A stretch of DNA of 16,080 nt, from assembly GCA_027620105.1 (NCBI GenBank), contig JAQCIA010000009.1, positions 1 to 16,080 on the forward strand, read 5' to 3'. Shown here piece by piece: positions 1-9,467 of the stretch (position 1 is its first letter; every line of letters starts with the position of its first letter). The position numbers and the translations under genes were made by a program. A model generated the notes under the pieces. It was not told the origin of the DNA and did no database searches. It was given only the letters and a program-made list of their open reading frames with translations. The DNA is from Verrucomicrobiota bacterium. Lineage in GTDB: Bacteria > Verrucomicrobiota > Kiritimatiellia > UBA8416 > JAIOPI01.

Positions 1-1064
1 CACTCGGCTTGGAAGTCGCCTGCGAAGCTGGTCTCGGAGCCGCGATTCACGCGGCGGATGAGGTCTATCGCAAAGCTGGCGTCACCGTATCGTCGGATCG
101 CAGCGCGGCCCTCGCGAGCGCGGATATCATTGCGCGCCTGCGACCGCCGGACGATGCGGACGCGCAAATGCTCCCTGCCGCGGTCATCCACATCAGCCAC
201 CTCGACCCCTTTAATCGCGGCCCCTTGATCAAAGCGCTGGCCGCCCAAAAGGTGTCGGCCATTTGCATGGAACTCATTCCGCGCTCGACGCTGGCCCAGA
301 AGATGGACGCACTGAGTTCGCAGGCCAGCCTGGGCGGATACGCCGCCGTCATGCTCGCCGCACAGCGCTTACCGAAAATATTTCCGATGATGATGACCCC
401 GGCGGGCACCATCGCGCCCGCACGCGTGTTCATCATTGGTGCAGGGGTCGCCGGGCTGCAGGCCATCGCCACCGCGAAGCGGCTCGGGGCGCGTGTCGAA
501 GCTTTTGACACGCGTCCGGTGGTGAAGGAGCAGGTGCAGTCGCTGGGCGCGCGTTTCGTGGAGGTGGACCTGGGCGACACGGGGCAAACCAAGGATGGGT
601 ATGCCAAGGCCTTGACGGATGAGCAACTCGCGCTGCAGCGCGCCGCCATGGCCAAGCACTGCGCGTCCGCGGATGTGGTAATCACCACCGCGCAGGTCTT
701 CGGTAAGCGCGCACCGCGAATCATCACGGCCGAAATGTTGAAGGGCATGCAACCGGGTAGCGTGGTCGTGGACATGGCCGTCGAAACCGGCGGCAACGTC
801 GAAGGCTCCAAACTAAACGAGGATGTGGATATTGGAGGCGTGTGCGTGATGGGGCCGGCGAACCTGCCCGGGTGCGTGCCCGCGGCCGCCAGCCAGGTCT
901 ATGCCACCAATGTCGCGAACCTCATCGAGCATTTCTGGGACGCGCAGACGAAATCGCTGCGCCTGAATCTGGATGATGCCATCATGCGCGGGTGTTTGGT
1001 CACACACGATGGACGCGTGGTGAATGAAGCCGTGCGCCAGGCGCTCGGACTCGCGGCAGACTGA
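1..1064 (+). CDS. pntAA: NAD(P) transhydrogenase subunit alpha part 1 (NAD(H)-binding dI), 5'-truncated
   Basis: This is the peripheral NAD(H)-binding subunit of the proton-translocating transhydrogenase, which passes hydride between NADH and NADP+ across the membrane complex. The reading frame is open to the left edge (first full codon at 3). Compared with the Rhodospirillum rubrum type, about 27 N-terminal residues are missing, so the TTG at 9 is not the real start. The nucleotide-binding loop GAGVAGLQA lies at 438-464 and is followed by AIATAKRLGA. The R-Q-D loop that packs against the NADP-binding domain is intact (Arg codon at 282, Gln at 297, Asp at 306, in PRSTLAQKMD). The C-terminal half carries the GSVVVDMAVETGGN and THDGRVV family stretches. 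pntAB begins 15 bases after the stop, in the split three-gene arrangement of R. rubrum rather than the fused PntA of E. coli. The promoter lies outside the window. Confidence 0.95.
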   Translation, partial: LGLEVACEAGLGAAIHAADEVYRKAGVTVSSDRSAALASADIIARLRPPDDADAQMLPAAVIHISHLDPFNRGPLIKALAAQKVSAICMELIPRSTLAQKMDALSSQASLGGYAAVMLAAQRLPKIFPMMMTPAGTIAPARVFIIGAGVAGLQAIATAKRLGARVEAFDTRPVVKEQVQSLGARFVEVDLGDTGQTKDGYAKALTDEQLALQRAAMAKHCASADVVITTAQVFGKRAPRIITAEMLKGMQPGSVVVDMAVETGGNVEGSKLNEDVDIGGVCVMGPANLPGCVPAAASQVYATNVANLIEHFWDAQTKSLRLNLDDAIMRGCLVTHDGRVVNEAVRQALGLAAD

Positions 1065-1079
1065 CGAAAGGAACCGGCC

Positions 1080-1376
1080 ATGTTGGGCTTGCTCTTCTTT
1101 GTGTTTGTGGTTGCCATCTTTCTGGGGATCGAACTGATTTCCAAGGTGCCCTCGCAGCTGCATACGCCGCTGATGTCCGGCTCCAACGCCATATCGGGCA
1201 TCACCATCGTGGGCGCCTTGATTGCGGTTGGACAACCCGACGGCGGACCACTCGTGACGGTGCTCGGCGTGGTGGCGGTGGCCGCCGCCATGATCAACGT
1301 GGTTGGCGGGTACCTCGTGAGTGACCGCATGCTGCGCATGTTCAAACGCAAGGACGAGGGACCCAAACCGTCATGA
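1080..1376 (+). CDS. pntAB: NAD(P) transhydrogenase subunit alpha part 2 (membrane subunit)
   Basis: This 98-residue protein is the small membrane part of the transhydrogenase and, with the membrane half of PntB, forms the proton channel. The sequence shows hydrophobic helices around residues 1-17, 37-52 and 58-80 with a basic, polar C-terminal tail (FKRKDEGPKPS), as expected for this subunit of about 90-140 residues. The start is ATG with GAAAGGA at 1066-1072, seven bases upstream. Its last four bases, ATGA, overlap the start of pntB, so the two are probably translationally coupled. Identification rests on size, hydrophobicity, the SKVPSQLHTPLMSGSNAISGI stretch (typical of the family) and its position between pntAA and pntB. 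Confidence 0.95.
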   Translation: MLGLLFFVFVVAIFLGIELISKVPSQLHTPLMSGSNAISGITIVGALIAVGQPDGGPLVTVLGVVAVAAAMINVVGGYLVSDRMLRMFKRKDEGPKPS

Positions 1377-2812
1377 TCGACGCGCTCCAGCCGCTGATCA
1401 ACTACATCTACATTGTCGCATCGGTGCTCTTCATCGTCGGCTTGAAGATGCTCAGCCGTGCATCGACGGCCCGCCGGGGCAATATGGTGTCGGGCGTGGG
1501 GATGCTGCTGGCGATCCTCGCAACGTGCCTGCTAAAGGGGATGTCGTTCGCGTGGATTCTGGTCGGTGCCATCGCGGGCACGACCATCGGTGTCGTCGCG
1601 TCATCGATGGTGAAGATGACGGCAATGCCCGAAATGGTGGGAATTTTGAATGGGCTTGGCGGGCTCGCCAGCTTGCTCGTGGCCTGGGCCGAGTTTCACA
1701 AATGGCACGCCATGCAGTGGGCCAGCTACCACCAGACCCTGGGCGCGGGTGCGCCGAACAGTCCACTCGTCACCGCGGTCGCCATGGCCTTCACCGCCGT
1801 GGTTGGCGCCATGACCTTCTCCGGCAGCATGCTGGCGTTTCTGAAACTATCCGAGCGCATCACGGGCAAGCCCATTCAATTCCGAGGACAGCAATTCGTC
1901 AACGGACTGGTGATTCTGCTCATTCTCGCGGCCGCGGTGGTGTTTTGCCAGAACCCCGCCGGCGGCACCACGCCCTATCTGGCCTTCGGGCTGCTGATGC
2001 TTGCAGGCCTGGTGCTCGGGATTACGTCCGTCATGCCCATCGGCGGGGCCGACATGCCGGTGGTGATTTCGTTGTTGAACAGCTACTCAGGCATCGCGGC
2101 AGCGGCGGCCGGGTTCATCATTCTGAACAACGTCCTGATCGTGGCCGGCGCGCTGGTTGGGGCGAGCGGCATCATCCTGACCAAGATCATGTGCAAGGCC
2201 ATGAACCGCTCACTGGGAAACGTGCTGTTCAGCGGATTTGGGTCGGGTAGTTCCGCCGGCGACGGGGCCGGCGTGACCGGCGAAGCGAATCCCATTTCCG
2301 CCGACGATGCCTATTATGTGCTCGAAGCTGCGCGCTCCGTGGTGTTCGTCCCGGGATACGGCATGGCCGTGGCGCAGGCGCAGCATGTGGTACGCGAACT
2401 CGGACAGGCGCTGGAAGCCAACGGCGCCGATGTGCAGTACTGCATTCACCCGGTGGCCGGACGCATGCCGGGGCACATGAACGTGCTGCTGGCCGAAGCC
2501 AACGTTCCCTATGAGCAACTCGTGGAGCCGGGCGACGTGAATCCCGTCATGGCGGCGGTCGATGTGGCAATCGTGATCGGGGCCAATGACGTTGTGAACC
2601 CCGCGGCGAAGGAAGATGCCAAGAGCCCGCTCTATGGCATGCCGATCATCGAGGTGGACCAGGCCCGGACCTGTATTGTCCTCAAGCGCAGCCTGAAGCC
2701 TGGGTTTGCCGGCGTCGAAAACGCACTCTTCTTCAAGTCCAACACACGCATGTTGTTTGGCGACGCCAAGGCCACGGTTTTACAGCTTGTGGCGGCATTT
2801 AAGGACCGCTGA
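1373..2812 (+). CDS. pntB: NAD(P) transhydrogenase subunit beta (membrane dII plus NADP(H)-binding dIII)
   Basis: PntB (479 residues, normal for the family) carries most of the membrane domain and the NADP(H) site. Roughly residues 1-290 are strongly hydrophobic and Gly/Ala-rich, with many predicted helices. Residues about 300-479 form the soluble dIII: the dinucleotide loop GYGMAVAQAQ from G328, then HPVAGRMPGHMNVLLAEA, the EPGDVN loop, GANDVVNPAA, and KRSLKPGFAGVENALF starting at K438, which in the family contacts the 2'-phosphate of NADP. All the expected family blocks are present, so the enzyme should be functional. The start codon overlaps the pntAB stop (ATGA). The next gene on the strand, a porin, may be read through because no terminator is visible between them. 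Confidence 0.96.
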   Translation: MIDALQPLINYIYIVASVLFIVGLKMLSRASTARRGNMVSGVGMLLAILATCLLKGMSFAWILVGAIAGTTIGVVASSMVKMTAMPEMVGILNGLGGLASLLVAWAEFHKWHAMQWASYHQTLGAGAPNSPLVTAVAMAFTAVVGAMTFSGSMLAFLKLSERITGKPIQFRGQQFVNGLVILLILAAAVVFCQNPAGGTTPYLAFGLLMLAGLVLGITSVMPIGGADMPVVISLLNSYSGIAAAAAGFIILNNVLIVAGALVGASGIILTKIMCKAMNRSLGNVLFSGFGSGSSAGDGAGVTGEANPISADDAYYVLEAARSVVFVPGYGMAVAQAQHVVRELGQALEANGADVQYCIHPVAGRMPGHMNVLLAEANVPYEQLVEPGDVNPVMAAVDVAIVIGANDVVNPAAKEDAKSPLYGMPIIEVDQARTCIVLKRSLKPGFAGVENALFFKSNTRMLFGDAKATVLQLVAAFKDR

Positions 2813-2878
2813 GTGGTCGGTGTTGCGTTAGCAGGGAAGAGGTTGAGACGCGAAACGAACAAAGCAGGAGGCAGCAGC

Positions 2879-4168
2879 ATGAACAACGTAATCTGGGGCC
2901 CGAGCGTTCTGATGGTCGTTATTTGCCTGGCGAGCAGCCTGCATGCGGAAGAGGCCGTCACAGAAAACACGGGATTGCTTGACGCCATAACCACGGGCAC
3001 GTTGAACGTTGATGTGCGGCTGCGCTATGAACATGCCAGCCAGGATGGCCTGAAGGCTTCGGACGCCATCACCGTACGCCCCCGCTTTGGCTACGGCACC
3101 AAACCCTACCTCGGTGTCTCGGCCTATTTGGAGTTTGAAGACGTGGAAGCCTTGAACGACGGGGATGACTACAACCAAGCGGGCACGAATCCGGAAGGCG
3201 CCGGACGAACCAGCATTGCGGACGTCGAAGGCGCCGAGGTGAATCAGGCCTATGTTGCCGCCGTGTGCCCCATGACCAACCTCACCGCTAAACTGGGGCG
3301 CCAGCGCATCCAGTGGGACAACGAGCGCTTCATCGGAAACGTGGGCTGGAGGCAGAATGAACAGACCTTCGATGCGGTCACCCTGGGTGGTCACCATGCC
3401 GACTTGTTTGAACTGGCCTATGGATATGTCGACAACGTGAATCGGATTTTTGGTGACGCCAACGGGACGCGGCCGGCAGGCGAGAAGCCGAACACCTCCG
3501 ACTTCAATTCCGACTCACACCTGATTCATGTGACGACGCGCGCGCTGCCTTTCGTCACGGTCTCCGGCTACGCCTATCTGCTCGATCTCGGAACCCGTGA
3601 TTTCGCGGCGAGCAACTCATCCGACACCGTGGGCCTCCGCCTGACTGGCACACAAGTTCTGCGTGAAGGCTACGCCCTCGACTACGAAGGCGAGTATGCG
3701 CGCCAGACGGACAATACGGCGACGGCCGATGGCATGGACTACGCGGCGGATTACTATCTGCTGAAGCTGGGTTGCTCCATGCCTCTGGCAACCGTGGGTC
3801 TGGCGCACGAGGTCCTCAGCGGCGACAATGGTGTGGGATTCGCCACGCCGCTGGCGACGGGTCACGCGTTCAATGGCTGGGCCGATGTGTTTCTCGCCAC
3901 GCCCGCGGCGGGACTCGAGGACAATTACGCTTTCGTCTCGGCAAACCTGCCCGGCAAGATCGCCGCAAAGGTCATGTATCACGCATTCTCCGCGGACCAG
4001 GGCAGCATGGATTTCGGATCGGAAGTGGATGTGGACCTGAAACGCAAATTCGGGAAGAACTTTTCGCTGCAGGCGCAATACGCGAACTACATGGCCGACA
4101 GCAACGCCGGCAACCCACGCGCCGCGGATGTCGAAAAATTCACCCTCGATGCCACGCTGACGTTTTGA
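2879..4168 (+). CDS. Outer-membrane beta-barrel porin, alginate-export-like family
   Basis: This is a probable outer-membrane channel of 429 residues. Residues 1-23 form a signal peptide with a hydrophobic core ending LHA before EEA, so cleavage after A23 is likely. The mature part shows alternating beta-strand patterns such as LNVDVRLRYEH and ends in FTLDATLTF, with the terminal Phe typical of barrel insertion. The block GRQRIQWDNERFIGNVGWRQNEQTFDAV resembles the GRQ...R..G..GWRxNxxSFDA signature of the alginate-export (Alginate_exp) porins. Substrate is unknown, and nothing here links it to alginate. The chosen ATG has AGGAGG at 2866-2871, seven bases upstream. Oddly, this start gives a signal peptide without Lys or Arg before the core. 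A GTG at 2813, directly after the pntB stop and with AAGGA at 2801-2805, would add 22 residues including KRLRRETNK. The gene converges on fumC with a 25-base gap. Confidence 0.8.
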   Translation: MNNVIWGPSVLMVVICLASSLHAEEAVTENTGLLDAITTGTLNVDVRLRYEHASQDGLKASDAITVRPRFGYGTKPYLGVSAYLEFEDVEALNDGDDYNQAGTNPEGAGRTSIADVEGAEVNQAYVAAVCPMTNLTAKLGRQRIQWDNERFIGNVGWRQNEQTFDAVTLGGHHADLFELAYGYVDNVNRIFGDANGTRPAGEKPNTSDFNSDSHLIHVTTRALPFVTVSGYAYLLDLGTRDFAASNSSDTVGLRLTGTQVLREGYALDYEGEYARQTDNTATADGMDYAADYYLLKLGCSMPLATVGLAHEVLSGDNGVGFATPLATGHAFNGWADVFLATPAAGLEDNYAFVSANLPGKIAAKVMYHAFSADQGSMDFGSEVDVDLKRKFGKNFSLQAQYANYMADSNAGNPRAADVEKFTLDATLTF

Positions 4169-4193
4169 ACGCGGCGTCCCGCCCTGGCCGGCC

Positions 4194-5579
4194 TTACGCG
4201 TCCGGCCCGAGCATTTGTTCGGGGCGGACCCACTGTTCAAACTGTTGGGCGGTCACGTAGCCCAGCGCCAGCGCGGCCTGCTTGAGCGTGAGATCTTCGC
4301 GCCAGGCCTTCAATGCGATTTCCGCCGCCTTGTCGTAGCCGATGTGCCGATTCAGGCTCGTCACGAGCATCAGTGAGCGATCGACCAGTTCCTTGATCCG
4401 CCCGGCGTTGGCTTCGATGCCTTCCACGCAATGCTCCGCGAAGGACGCCGAGGCATCGGCCAACAAGTTAATCGACTGCATGATCGCCGCCGCGAACAGT
4501 GGCTTGTACACATTCAACTCAAAATTTCCCTGCGACCCAGCCATCGCGATGGCCGCGTCGTTGCCATAGACCTGGCAGACGATCATCGTGACCATCTCGC
4601 ACTGCGTGGGGTTGATCTTGCCCGGCATGATGGAACTGCCCGGCTCATTGGCGGGGAAGGAAATTTCACCCAGCCCGCTGCGGGGACCGCTCGACAGCCA
4701 GCGGATGTCGTTGGCGATTTTCATGAGCGCGGCGGCCAGGGTGCGGAGGGCGCCGGAGGCGGCGACCACCGCGTCGTTCGCGCCCATCGCGGCGAACTTG
4801 TTATCCGCCACGCGAAACGCCTGGCCCGTCAGCCGCGAGAGCTCCTCCGCCATCAGGCGGTCATAACCCTCTTTCGTGTTCAGGCCGGTCCCAACCGCGG
4901 TGCCGCCAATCGGCAGTTCCGCCAGCTGTGGCAACACCGCGGCAATGCCTTCGCCCGCCTTGCGCAACTGCACGGCGTAACCGGAAAACTCCTGCCCCAG
5001 CGTAAGGGGCGTCGCGTCTTGCAGGTGCGTCCGCCCGATCTTGATGATCCCGGAAAATTCCTGTGACTTGATTTCAAATGCGCGCGCCAGGCGGTCGAGT
5101 GCCGGGAACAGTCTGGTGATGATGGCGGTCGTCGCGGCAATGTGAATGGATCCAGGAACGGTGTCGTTCGTGGATTGCGACATGTTCACGTGATCGTTCG
5201 GATGCACCGGCTTTTTCTCGCCGCGCTTGCCACCCAGCAACTCGCTGGCGCGGTTGCCGATGACCTCGTTCACGTTCATGTTGGTCTGCGTGCCGCTGCC
5301 GCTTTGCCAGATGGGGAGCGGAAAGTGGTCATCGAATTTTCCGGCGATGACCTCGTCCGCCGCATCCTGGATGGCTGTGCTCAGCCCTGCCGGGAGTAGT
5401 CCCTGGTTGGCGTTCACAATGGCCGCCGCTTTCTTCACCAGCGCATGTGCGCGAATGAACTCCACCGGAAAGCGCTCATTGCCCACCTGAAAATTGCCGC
5501 GGGCCCGTTGTGTCTGCGCCCCGTAGTACTTATCCTCCGGCACCAGCACCTCGCCCAACGCATCTTTTTCTTTACGCAT
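4194..5579 (-). CDS. fumC: Class II fumarate hydratase
   Basis: FumC is the iron-independent homotetrameric fumarase that interconverts fumarate and L-malate in the TCA cycle. This 461-residue protein is close to the usual length of about 465. Family landmarks in order are SGSGTQTNMNVNEVIGNRA, the NDHVNMSQSTNDT stretch, GRTHLQDATPLTLGQEF with H185, and the superfamily signature GSSIMPGKINP beginning at G314, whose second serine sits on the mobile loop of the active site. The frame is open upstream to 5624, but MRKEKDALGEVLVPEDKYYGAQT at 5579 matches the family N-terminus and is preceded by GGAG six bases away. The longer form would overlap the acnA end. The gap after acnA is 34 bases, indicating one operon. 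Members of the aspartase/argininosuccinate lyase superfamily are less likely, given these exact motifs. Confidence 0.96.
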   Translation of the reverse strand: MRKEKDALGEVLVPEDKYYGAQTQRARGNFQVGNERFPVEFIRAHALVKKAAAIVNANQGLLPAGLSTAIQDAADEVIAGKFDDHFPLPIWQSGSGTQTNMNVNEVIGNRASELLGGKRGEKKPVHPNDHVNMSQSTNDTVPGSIHIAATTAIITRLFPALDRLARAFEIKSQEFSGIIKIGRTHLQDATPLTLGQEFSGYAVQLRKAGEGIAAVLPQLAELPIGGTAVGTGLNTKEGYDRLMAEELSRLTGQAFRVADNKFAAMGANDAVVAASGALRTLAAALMKIANDIRWLSSGPRSGLGEISFPANEPGSSIMPGKINPTQCEMVTMIVCQVYGNDAAIAMAGSQGNFELNVYKPLFAAAIMQSINLLADASASFAEHCVEGIEANAGRIKELVDRSLMLVTSLNRHIGYDKAAEIALKAWREDLTLKQAALALGYVTAQQFEQWVRPEQMLGPDA

Positions 5580-5613
5580 GATAAGCTCCGGATGATTCAA
5601 GGATTGGCCGCGC

Positions 5614-8313
<2,700 letters not shown>

Positions 8314-8320
8314 CGTAGGT

Positions 8321-8328
8321 CTCCTCCC
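8321..8328 (-). promoter_or_regulatory. Strong Shine-Dalgarno site for the TTG-initiated acnA
   Basis: On the minus strand GGGAGGAG ends seven bases before a TTG codon at 8313-8311. No ATG or GTG at a comparable distance offers an alternative. The resulting N-terminus aligns in length with known AcnA proteins, so this site decides the start. Confidence 0.75.
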
Positions 8329-8373
8329 GCTTCGAATCGGCCCTTCAGATCACCACCGCCATCGCAATCGAGC

Positions 8374-8401
8374 ATTGTAACAGCTCACCCCGGATCGTCT
8401 A
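8374..8401 (-). promoter_or_regulatory. Candidate sigma70-type promoter for acnA-fumC
   Basis: Reading the minus strand, TACAAT (8379-8374) matches the -10 consensus at five of six positions. It is preceded after 16 bases by TAGACG (8401-8396), which matches four of six -35 positions. Initiation would fall near 8367, giving an untranslated leader of about 54 bases before the acnA start. This is by-eye matching; the -10 element is convincing and the -35 element is moderate. I saw no clear operator beside it. Confidence 0.45.
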
Positions 8402-8499
8402 GATTCCCTTCGGCCATTGCCGCGGAATTCGCCCCCGCCGCGAGCCGAGATGCGATCTTGTCGCTTTCGCCGGAATCGCGCAAGAACGGATGCCAAACC

Positions 8500-8528
8500 T
8501 TGAACGCCCCAGCGCCTGCGGTTATGCT
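8500..8528 (+). promoter_or_regulatory. Candidate sigma70-type promoter for the SDR-sensor unit
   Basis: TTGAAC (8500-8505) and TATGCT (8523-8528) are separated by exactly 17 bases. Each hexamer matches the consensus at four or more positions. Initiation near 8535 would give a leader of about 35 bases before the ATG at 8570. That also argues against the in-frame ATG at 8531, which would sit upstream of the expected transcript start. Confidence 0.55.
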
Positions 8529-8569
8529 GCATGCTGATTGGCGCACACCGATGTCGCCGCGAAGGAATC

Positions 8570-9463
8570 ATGGCATATCCTCCCATTCCCCGTTCCGTGC
8601 TGGTGACCGGTTGCTCCACAGGCATTGGGCTCGCCACCGCGACGGTGCTGCAGGCCCGCGGCTGGCGCGTCTTTGCGACCGCCCGCAAGCCGAACGATCT
8701 GGCGATGCTCACCGAACGTGGATGCACAGCCATTGCGCTGGATCTGGCAAGCAGCGATTCGGTCCTTGCCGCGGCCGCGCGCGTGCGCGAACTCTGCGGC
8801 GACTCCCTTGGCGCGATCGTGAACAACGCCGGCGTCGGCCAGCCCGGCGCCTGCGAGGATCTCAGCCGCGCTGCCTTGCGCGAGCAGTTCGAGACCAATG
8901 TGTTCGGGCTGCACGAACTCACCTGCGCCTGCCTGCCGCTGTTCCTACGTCAACGCGCGGGCCGCATCGTGAACATCAGTTCCGTGCTTGGTCGTGTCAC
9001 ACTGCCGTTCATGGGCGCCTATTGCGCCAGCAAGCACGCGCTGGAGTCGCTCACGGATGCCATGCGCGTGGAACTGGTGGACACCGGTGTCGGCGTGTCG
9101 CTGGTGGAGCCCGGCCCCATCATCACCGCCTTTCGCTCCACCGCGGCCGCCATGGCGGAAGGGCATCTGAATTTTCAGGGCTCCCGTTTCGGCGCCCTGC
9201 TGCAGCAGGAGTTGAATCGCCGGCGTGGACGGCAGAAGCAACCAGGCTTTATCAATAAGCCCCCGGAGGCGGTGGCTGAAAAAATTCTGCATGCGCTGGA
9301 ATCTCCGCGCCCGCGGCGGCGGTACTGCGTAACGCCTTCGGCCTATGCCGGCGCCTGGCTGCGCCGCCTCGCACCGGATGCCTTTATGGATGCCATGCTG
9401 GTGCGCCGTGTGCGGCAGTTGCAGACGGCCGTGGACGCGGCTGGGCGCGCGCCAGGAGGCTGA
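8570..9463 (+). CDS. Short-chain dehydrogenase/reductase (classical SDR)
   Basis: This 297-residue cytoplasmic NAD(P)-dependent oxidoreductase has a Rossmann fold. Visible elements are the cofactor loop TGCSTGIG (residues 13-20), the NNAGV block, the catalytic Ser near S138 in NISSVLG, and YCASK with Y151 and K155. A family-typical EPGPIITAF follows the active site. Arg in ATARKPNDL after the second strand suggests a preference for NADP(H), which is inference. The C-terminal tail of about 90 residues (from FQGSRFGALL) is longer than in minimal SDRs and resembles steroid or retinol dehydrogenase-like members. The substrate cannot be told. The ATG at 8570 has GAAGGA at 8561-8566, close at three bases. 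An upstream in-frame ATG at 8531 would add 13 unrelated residues and lies at the predicted transcript start. The sensor gene begins four bases after its stop. Confidence 0.88.
   Translation: MAYPPIPRSVLVTGCSTGIGLATATVLQARGWRVFATARKPNDLAMLTERGCTAIALDLASSDSVLAAAARVRELCGDSLGAIVNNAGVGQPGACEDLSRAALREQFETNVFGLHELTCACLPLFLRQRAGRIVNISSVLGRVTLPFMGAYCASKHALESLTDAMRVELVDTGVGVSLVEPGPIITAFRSTAAAMAEGHLNFQGSRFGALLQQELNRRRGRQKQPGFINKPPEAVAEKILHALESPRPRRRYCVTPSAYAGAWLRRLAPDAFMDAMLVRRVRQLQTAVDAAGRAPGG
9454..9459 (+). promoter_or_regulatory. Shine-Dalgarno site fixing the GTG start of the sensor gene
   Basis: A perfect AGGAGG lies inside the last codons of the SDR gene, eight bases before GTG at 9468. It selects this GTG over earlier in-frame starts that would overlap the SDR. 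It also suggests that the two genes are translated from one message. Confidence 0.7.
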
Positions 9464-9467
9464 GCGC

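Noticed and set aside
4173..4183. Small GGCG-TCC-CGCC hairpin between porin and fumC as a bidirectional terminator
   Set aside because: The stem is only 4 bp with a 3-base loop and no T run follows on either strand.
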